A DNA stretch of 10,120 bases, taken from Marmoricola sp. (GTDB lineage Bacteria; Actinomycetota; Actinomycetes; Propionibacteriales; Nocardioidaceae). The first letter of the stretch is position 1, and each line of letters opens with the position of its first letter. The DNA lies in assembly GCA_030151765.1 (NCBI GenBank), contig JASLCW010000189.1, positions 1 to 10,120 of the forward strand, written 5' to 3'. Positions 5,845-10,120 of this stretch are shown piece after piece. Under the pieces are notes generated by a model that was not told the origin of the DNA, ran no database searches, and saw only the letters and a program-made list of their open reading frames with translations. Position numbers and translations under genes: made by a program.

Positions 5845-6749
5845 GCCAGGGCTCCTTCGTTGAGCACGTCGCGCTGGTCGTCGGCGGTGAGCTGGAGGAA
5901 GAGATCCTCGAGCCCGGCACCGTCGGCCTGGCGAAGTTCGGTGAGGACGACGCCGGCCGCGGCGGCGGCGCGCCCGATGTCCACGGTGTCGGCCTCGACG
6001 CGGAGGCCCTCGCCGGACGGGGTGGCCGCAAGACCGGCCTGCTCCAGCACGGCCGCGAGAGCGGCCGGGTCGAGCCCGCGAACGAAGGCGCCGCGGCCGC
6101 TGAGCAGTTCGTCCTTGGTGCCCTGGGCCACGATCTTGCCGCGGCCGATCAGCACCATGTCGTCGGCGATCATCTCGACCTCGTGCAGGAGGTGCGACGA
6201 GAGCAGCACGGTGCCGCCCTTGTCCGCGAAGTGCGCGAGCAGCCCGCGCATCCAGCGGATGCCGGCGGGGTCGAGGCCGTTGGCGGGCTCGTCGAGGATC
6301 AGCACCGACGGGTCGCCGAGCAAGGCGTGCGCGATACCGAGCCGCTGGCGCATGCCGAGCGAGTAGTTGCGGACCCGCCGCTTGCCCTCACTGCCGTTGA
6401 GGCCGACCAGTTCGAGCATCTCGTCGACGCGGCTCGTCGGCAGGCCCATCAGCTGGGCGCCGAGGGCGAGCACCTCGCGGCCGGTGCGGCCGTCATGCTG
6501 CGCGGAGGCGTCGAGCAGGACACCCACGTGGCGCCCCGGGTTGGGGATGTCGGCGTACTTGAGCCCGCCGATCGTCGCGGAGCCGGAGTCGGGCAGGGTG
6601 AGCCCGACCATCATCCGCATCGTGGTCGACTTCCCGGCGCCGTTGGGCCCGAGGAAGCCGGTCACCCGACCGGGCTGGGCCACGAAAGACACGTTGTCGA
6701 CGGCCGTGTAGGCGCCGTACTTCTTCGTGACGTTCTGGATGTTGATCAT
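5841..6749 (-). CDS. ABC transporter ATP-binding protein (ABC-2 exporter, drug/peptide type)
   Basis: 302 aa, cytoplasmic ATPase driving the permease encoded next. Walker A is G-P-N-G-A-G-K-S-T (34-42), the signature Y-S-L-G-M-R-Q-R (129-136), Walker B V-L-I-L-D-E-P (149-155) with N-G-L-D-P, and the H-loop H186 in L-L-S-S-H-L-L-H-E-V-E. After about 215 comes a C-terminal extension of roughly 85 aa with regularly spaced E/D-R-L patterns, as in DrrA/BcrA-type exporter ATPases. The start is ATG at 6747-6749, giving the standard M-I-N-I-Q-N-V-T-K-K-Y-G opening. A 59-codon upstream open stretch is Arg-rich and runs into the control region, so it is rejected. There is no Shine-Dalgarno site; CAGACT lies seven bases upstream and could be a -10 for leaderless transcription. 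It overlaps the permease by four bases. Confidence 0.93.
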   Translation of the reverse strand: MINIQNVTKKYGAYTAVDNVSFVAQPGRVTGFLGPNGAGKSTTMRMMVGLTLPDSGSATIGGLKYADIPNPGRHVGVLLDASAQHDGRTGREVLALGAQLMGLPTSRVDEMLELVGLNGSEGKRRVRNYSLGMRQRLGIAHALLGDPSVLILDEPANGLDPAGIRWMRGLLAHFADKGGTVLLSSHLLHEVEMIADDMVLIGRGKIVAQGTKDELLSGRGAFVRGLDPAALAAVLEQAGLAATPSGEGLRVEADTVDIGRAAAAAGVVLTELRQADGAGLEDLFLQLTADDQRDVLNEGALA

Positions 6750-6880
6750 GACCACGAGTCTGGCGCACCCGGGACGGCGTGCGCATCGGTCGGACGTCTC
6801 GAACCGCCCGATACCAAAGTCGTAAGCGCCGCCGACCGAGGGCGCTGGCCGGAGCCGGGCGCGCCTCCTAGGGTTGCGAC
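6750..6880. promoter_or_regulatory. Divergent control region between the ABC operon and the two-component genes
   Basis: 131 bp. It holds the inverted repeat TCGGTCGG (6786-6793) and CCGACCGA (6832-6839), whose centres are 46 bp apart, bracketing an A/T-richer patch (6812-6826). For the kinase gene TAGGGT (6869-6874) lies six bases before GTG 6881. For the ATPase gene CAGACT (minus strand, 6763-6758 region) lies seven bases before its ATG. No obvious -35 is seen for either. That the cognate LuxR-type regulator binds the inverted repeat is inference. Confidence 0.5.
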
Positions 6881-8044
6881 GTGTCCCCCGACCATCGCGC
6901 ACCCGAGAGCGCCTGGCAGCCGCCACAGACGTGGTACGGCGAGCTCTGGCGCTTCGTGGTGTGCGCGGCGATCTCTGGCCTGGTGTGGTCGCAGATCGTC
7001 GACGAGCAGCTCAAGCAGAGTGGCTGGCTCTTCGGCTTCGACCTGGCGCTCGGATCGATCGCCTTCGTCTTGGTCTTCTATCGGCGCCGGTGGCCCTGGG
7101 CGGTGGCGCTGGCGCTGACGCTCTTCGGCGTGCTCTCCTCCCTCGCCGCCGGCCCGGCGCTGCTCGCGACGGTCTCCTACGCGACCCGCCGCCGGATGGA
7201 CCGCATCGTCATCCTCGGTGCGCTCGGCGTCGCGGTCAGCTGGGTCTACGCCGAGATCGAGCCCGACATCTCACAGAACCCGAAGTGGTTCGACATCGCC
7301 TTCAGCATCGTCATCACCGTCGCGATGATGGCGGTCGGCATGTACATCGGCTCGCGTCGCGAGCTCATCTGGTCGCTGCGCGTCCGCGCCGAGGAGGCCG
7401 AGCAACGCGAGGAGATGCAGGTCGATCAGGCGCGCGCACGGGAGCGGGAGCGGATCGCCCGTGAGATGCACGACGTACTCGCTCACCGCATCTCCCTGAT
7501 CACCATGCACGCGGGTGCGCTCGCCTATCGCGACGATCTGCCTCCGGAGCAGGTCCGCGAGACCGCGCAGCTGATCGCGACGACCTCGCACGAGGCACTC
7601 GGCGATCTCCGCGAGGTGCTCGGCACCCTCCGCGACCACGAAGGCGTGCGCCCGCAGCCCACGCTCTCCTCGCTACCGGAACTGATCGGCGAGGCCACCG
7701 CCACCGGCATGCAGGTCGAGCTCGACGTCGCCGTCGAGGCCGAGCAGGCGGTACCCGACCGGCTGGCCCGCACGGTCTACCGGATGGTCCAGGAAGCGCT
7801 GACCAATGCCCGCAAGCACGCGACCGGCGTACCGGTCTCGATCTCGGTCACCGGCGCCCCCGGGTCCGGCGTCCGGGTCCGCGTCCGCAACGGCCGCAAC
7901 CGCTTCCCGGGCGCCCAGGCCGAGGGCTCCGGGCTGGGCCTCGTCGGCATGCGGGAGCGCTTCGAACTCCTCGGCGGGCATCTCGACATCGACGACAGCG
8001 GTGGCTGGTTCATTCTGGAAGGCTGGCTCCCATGGCCGACGTGA
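6881..8044 (+). CDS. Sensor histidine kinase, NarL/DesK type (HisKA_3)
   Basis: 387 aa membrane sensor. Hydrophobic segments near 25-40, 48-67, 72-101, 108-126 and 137-157 give about five to six helices with very short loops, so it probably senses within or at the membrane rather than through an extracellular domain. A charged coiled-coil linker (166-192) leads to the HisKA_3 dimerisation motif E-R-E-R-I-A-R-E-M-H-D-V-L-A-H-R-I-S, with phospho-acceptor H197. The HATPase domain has N-box Q-E-A-L-T-N-A-R-K-H-A (N309), a reduced D-box (V-R-N-G at 335-338, where many kinases have D-x-G) and G-box G-S-G-L-G-L-V-G-M-R-E-R (349-360). The N for D change is common in actinobacterial kinases of this group. 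GTG at 6881 follows a TAGGGT box by six bases and lacks a Shine-Dalgarno site. It overlaps the regulator gene by 13 bases. Confidence 0.93.
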   Translation: MSPDHRAPESAWQPPQTWYGELWRFVVCAAISGLVWSQIVDEQLKQSGWLFGFDLALGSIAFVLVFYRRRWPWAVALALTLFGVLSSLAAGPALLATVSYATRRRMDRIVILGALGVAVSWVYAEIEPDISQNPKWFDIAFSIVITVAMMAVGMYIGSRRELIWSLRVRAEEAEQREEMQVDQARARERERIAREMHDVLAHRISLITMHAGALAYRDDLPPEQVRETAQLIATTSHEALGDLREVLGTLRDHEGVRPQPTLSSLPELIGEATATGMQVELDVAVEAEQAVPDRLARTVYRMVQEALTNARKHATGVPVSISVTGAPGSGVRVRVRNGRNRFPGAQAEGSGLGLVGMRERFELLGGHLDIDDSGGWFILEGWLPWPT

Positions 8045-8694
8045 CCACCCGACTCCTGCTCGTCGACGACGACGCCCTGGTTCGCAGCGGGCTCGCGCTC
8101 ATCCTGGGCGGTGCTCCCGACCTCGAGGTCGTCGGCCAGGCCGGGGACGGTGACGAGGCGATCCGGCTGATCCCGGAGCTGAGGCCGGATGTCGTGCTGA
8201 TGGACATCCGGATGCCGACCCTCGACGGGGTTGAGGCCACCCGGATCCTCAAAGCGCGCGCGGACGGCCCGAAGATCGTCGTCCTCACCACCTTCGGCGC
8301 CGACGAGCACGTGGTCGCCGCCCTCTCCGCCGGCGCCGACGGCTTCCTGCTCAAGGACACTCCTCCGGCCGACATCGTGGACGCCGTACGACGAGTCGCC
8401 GCCGGTGAGCCCACCGTCTCGCCCGCGGTCCTGTCCACCATGATCGGCCGGATCCGCGACGGCGACACCGGCACCGGGGCCCAGGAGGCGGCCGACCGTC
8501 TCGCCGACCTCACCGAGCGCGAGCACGAGATCGCGCGCGCGGTCGGCCGGGGCCTGTCCAATGCCGAGATCGCCGCCGAGCTCTTCCTGAGCGTGCCGAC
8601 CGTGAAGGCGCACATCGGCCGGATCTTCACCAAGCTCGGCGTCGACAACAGGGTGCAGATCGCGATCCTGGTGCACGACGCCGGGGAGGCGTGA
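8032..8694 (+). CDS. Response regulator, NarL/LuxR family
   Basis: 220 aa cytoplasmic transcription factor, partner of the kinase encoded just upstream. The receiver domain (7-122) has acidic residues in V-D-D-D (11-14), phospho-acceptor D58 in L-M-D-I-R-M-P, switch T86 and K108 in L-L-K-D. A linker (about 125-157) leads to a LuxR-type helix-turn-helix (158-214): L-T-E-R-E-H-E-I-A-R-A-V, then G-L-S-N-A-E-I-A-A-E-L-F-L-S-V-P-T-V-K-A-H-I-G-R-I-F-T-K-L-G. ATG at 8032 lies inside the kinase gene, preceded by GGAAGG nine bases upstream. Likely targets are the divergent ABC operon and its own operon, inferred from position. Confidence 0.95.
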   Translation: MADVTTRLLLVDDDALVRSGLALILGGAPDLEVVGQAGDGDEAIRLIPELRPDVVLMDIRMPTLDGVEATRILKARADGPKIVVLTTFGADEHVVAALSAGADGFLLKDTPPADIVDAVRRVAAGEPTVSPAVLSTMIGRIRDGDTGTGAQEAADRLADLTEREHEIARAVGRGLSNAEIAAELFLSVPTVKAHIGRIFTKLGVDNRVQIAILVHDAGEA

Positions 8695-8706
8695 GCCGCG
8701 GGCGTT

Positions 8707-8742
8707 GAATCCGCTGGTTTCGCTTGCCAAACCAGCGGATTC
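8707..8742. terminator. Perfect 14-bp hairpin between convergent genes, bidirectional terminator
   Basis: GAATCCGCTGGTTT (8707-8720) is the exact reverse complement of 8729-8742, with an 8-base loop. It starts 12 bases after the response-regulator stop and ends eight bases before the stop of the convergent MBL-fold gene. It can serve both strands. No T-run is seen beyond the Ts in the stem. Confidence 0.8.
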
Positions 8743-8750
8743 GGGCAGCC

Positions 8751-9506
8751 TCAGAGCTCGTAGACCGTCCCCGGAGCCGCCAGTTCCCGTGGCCCGGAGA
8801 AGATCGCCGACTCGGCGAAGATGGTCTCCGCGTCGTGCCACGGCGGCACGTGCGTGATCACCAGGTGGCCGGCACCCGCGGCGATCGCCGCCTGGGCGGC
8901 CTCGGCCCCGGTCAGGTGCAGGTCGGGCGGGTTGTCGGCGCCTTCGAGGAAGCTCGCCTCGCACAGGAAGAGGTCGGCATCGCGGGCGGTCTCGATCAGC
9001 GATGCGCAGGGGCCGGTGTCACCGGAGTACGCCAGCACCTTGCCGCCGGCCTCGATCCGCAGCGCATATCCCGGCACCGGATGCATGACCGCGCGGGCGG
9101 TGATGGTGAAGGGCCCGATCGTGAACAAGTGCTCGGGGTAGAAGTGGAAGGTGAACTCCTCGGTCATCCCCGGCGACTTCGGCAGGTCATAGGCGCGCGC
9201 CAGGCGTCCCGGAGTGCCGTCGGGGCCGTAGACCGGGATCGGCGGGCGGGAGCCGCTCGGGTGGTACTTGCGGAGCACGTAGTAGCTGGTGATGTCGATG
9301 CAGTGATCGGCGTGCAGGTGACTCAGCAGTACGGCGTCGATGGTCAGCGGGTCGGCGTACCGGTGCAGTGCGCCGAGCGCGCCATTGCCCAGGTCCAGGA
9401 CCAGGCGCCAGGTCCGGTCCTCCCCCTCGGCCTCCACCAGATAGCAGCTCGCCGGGGAGTCGGGACCGGGATAGCTGCCGGAGCAGCCGACGATGGTCAG
9501 GCGCAT
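8751..9506 (-). CDS. MBL-fold metallohydrolase, Rv1339-like (candidate cAMP phosphodiesterase)
   Basis: 251 aa, cytoplasmic, no signal peptide. It has the metallo-beta-lactamase fold with metal ligands in S-H-L-H-A-D-H-C (H63, H65, D67, H68), H142 (A-V-M-H-P-V), D163 (S-G-D-T-G) and H219 (I-T-H-V-P-P). H197 (D-L-H-L-T-G) is another candidate. The N-terminus M-R-L-T-I-V-G-C-S-G-S-Y-P-G is that of the actinobacterial group next to murI. The M. tuberculosis member of this position, Rv1339, has been reported to hydrolyse cAMP as an atypical class II-like phosphodiesterase; transferring that activity here is inference from family resemblance and gene order. ATG at 9504-9506 shares one base with the murI stop (TGATG), so translation is probably coupled. 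Confidence 0.85.
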   Translation of the reverse strand: MRLTIVGCSGSYPGPDSPASCYLVEAEGEDRTWRLVLDLGNGALGALHRYADPLTIDAVLLSHLHADHCIDITSYYVLRKYHPSGSRPPIPVYGPDGTPGRLARAYDLPKSPGMTEEFTFHFYPEHLFTIGPFTITARAVMHPVPGYALRIEAGGKVLAYSGDTGPCASLIETARDADLFLCEASFLEGADNPPDLHLTGAEAAQAAIAAGAGHLVITHVPPWHDAETIFAESAIFSGPRELAAPGTVYEL

Positions 9507-10120
9507 CAGAGCACCACCGCCCCGCCGGCGTACTGCGAGACCCCGGTGAGCTCAGGCCCGAGGAAGCGCTGGCCCAGCACCGCGAACTCCTCGGGCTGTC
9601 CGGTGGTCAGGAACTGATGCCGTGCCAGCTGCGTGTCGGGTGCGCCGAGGTCGTTGGCCATCAGCTGACGATAGACCTCCTTGGCGCATTCCTCGGCGCT
9701 GCTCACCAGGGTGACCTGGTCGCCGACGACGTACGAGATCACGCCCGTGAGGAGCGGATAGTGCGTACAGCCGAGGATGAGCGTGTCCACGCCGGCGGAG
9801 ACCAACGGGTCGAGATAGGAGTGCGCGACCTCGATCAGCTCGCTGCCGCCGGTGACGCCCGCCTCGACGAAATCGACGAAGCGCGGGCACGGCGCCGTCG
9901 TCAGCGAGACGTGCGGCGCCGCCGCGAAGGCATCGTCGTAGGCCATCGACTCGGCGGTCGCGCGCGTGCAGATCACGCCGATGCGCCCGGTGCGGCTAGC
10001 CGCGACCGCTCGCCGGGTGGCCGGGAGGATCACCTCGACGACGGGTACGTCGTACCGCTCCCGCGCATCCCGAAGTACGGCGGCCGAGGCGGAATTGCAG
10101 GCGATCACCAGCATCTTCAC
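9506..10120 (-). CDS. murI: Glutamate racemase, C-terminal 204 residues (5' end outside the window)
   Basis: Cytoplasmic cofactor-independent racemase making D-glutamate for peptidoglycan. Both catalytic cysteines are visible: V-I-A-C-N-S-A-S-A with the first Cys at the eighth visible residue, and L-G-C-T-H-Y-P-L-L with the second Cys at visible residue 118 and its partner His. The first motif has Ser where many homologues have Thr (C-N-T-A). The gene is cut by the window edge. The GTG at 10118-10120 is an internal valine, not the start, since MurI is usually about 265-270 aa and some 65 N-terminal residues are missing, including the first conserved Asp-Ser motif. It is followed by the MBL-fold gene with a one-base overlap. 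Confidence 0.95.
   Translation of the reverse strand: MKMLVIACNSASAAVLRDARERYDVPVVEVILPATRRAVAASRTGRIGVICTRATAESMAYDDAFAAAPHVSLTTAPCPRFVDFVEAGVTGGSELIEVAHSYLDPLVSAGVDTLILGCTHYPLLTGVISYVVGDQVTLVSSAEECAKEVYRQLMANDLGAPDTQLARHQFLTTGQPEEFAVLGQRFLGPELTGVSQYAGGAVVL

Noticed and set aside
6750..6926. 59-residue N-terminal extension of the ABC ATPase (frame open to 6926)
   Set aside because: Arg-rich, unlike any ABC N-terminus, and it would overlap the kinase gene start and fill the control region. M-I-N-I-Q-N-V at 6749 is the normal family start.
7883..7894. Loss of the Asp in the kinase D-box (N-G instead of D-x-G) as a sign of a dead kinase
   Set aside because: Reduced D-boxes are common in actinobacterial NarL/DesK-type kinases, and the H-, N- and G-boxes are intact.
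10115..10120. GTG/ATG at the window edge as the murI start
   Set aside because: It lies immediately before the catalytic C-N-S motif, which sits about 70 residues into normal MurI proteins. The gene is simply cut by the window.

Overview
The window reads as chromosomal DNA from a high-GC Gram-positive bacterium (Actinomycetota). A Nocardioides-like member of the Propionibacteriales is my best guess, but this is inference. The grounds are the strong G/C bias at third codon positions, frequent GTG starts, start codons preceded closely by TANNNT boxes (leaderless style), and a set of genes (murI, an MBL-fold hydrolase, rph, rdgB, a DUF3618 protein, bcp) known as neighbours in actinobacteria. No insertion sequence, phage gene, CRISPR array or origin was seen.

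Layout. Positions 1-64 are the 3' part of a tRNA-Lys(CTT), followed by a perfect 15-bp hairpin that can also end transcription of the convergent gene. Positions 146-1468 (-) encode a secreted protein with a carboxypeptidase-regulatory-like N-terminal half and two Ig-like repeats. Positions 1557-2699 (-) are a three-gene operon: a DUF3618 membrane protein, a GroES/cpn10-like protein and a DUF1697 protein. It diverges from bcp (2776-3243, +), a thiol peroxidase. After bcp come a terminator-like hairpin, tRNA-Leu(TAG) and a pair of 81-bp direct repeats. These run up to the end of the overlapping rph-rdgB pair (3582-4935, -). Positions 5041-6749 (-) are an ABC-2 exporter (ATPase plus six-helix permease). 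It diverges from a NarL/DesK-type two-component system (6881-8694, +) across a 131-bp control region. Positions 8751-10120 (-) hold an MBL-fold hydrolase resembling mycobacterial Rv1339, coupled to murI, which runs off the window.

How it fits together. In Mycobacterium tuberculosis, murI (Rv1338), Rv1339, rphA (Rv1340) and rdgB (Rv1341) are consecutive. Here the same four genes keep order and strand but are split by the exporter and two-component block, which is bounded by perfect 14-bp hairpins on both sides. The block has the shape of a sense-and-export module: a membrane histidine kinase and its LuxR-type regulator facing an ABC-2 transporter operon, probably the regulator's target. The other genes are housekeeping: nucleotide pool cleaning (rdgB), tRNA 3' trimming (rph), cell-wall D-glutamate supply (murI), peroxide defence (bcp) and protein folding (cpn10-like).

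Most of the window is ordinary. The points that deserve a second look are the inserted signalling/exporter cassette and its control region, the 81-bp repeats beside tRNA-Leu, the recurrent leaderless start signals, the orphan cpn10-like gene and the unassigned secreted protein.
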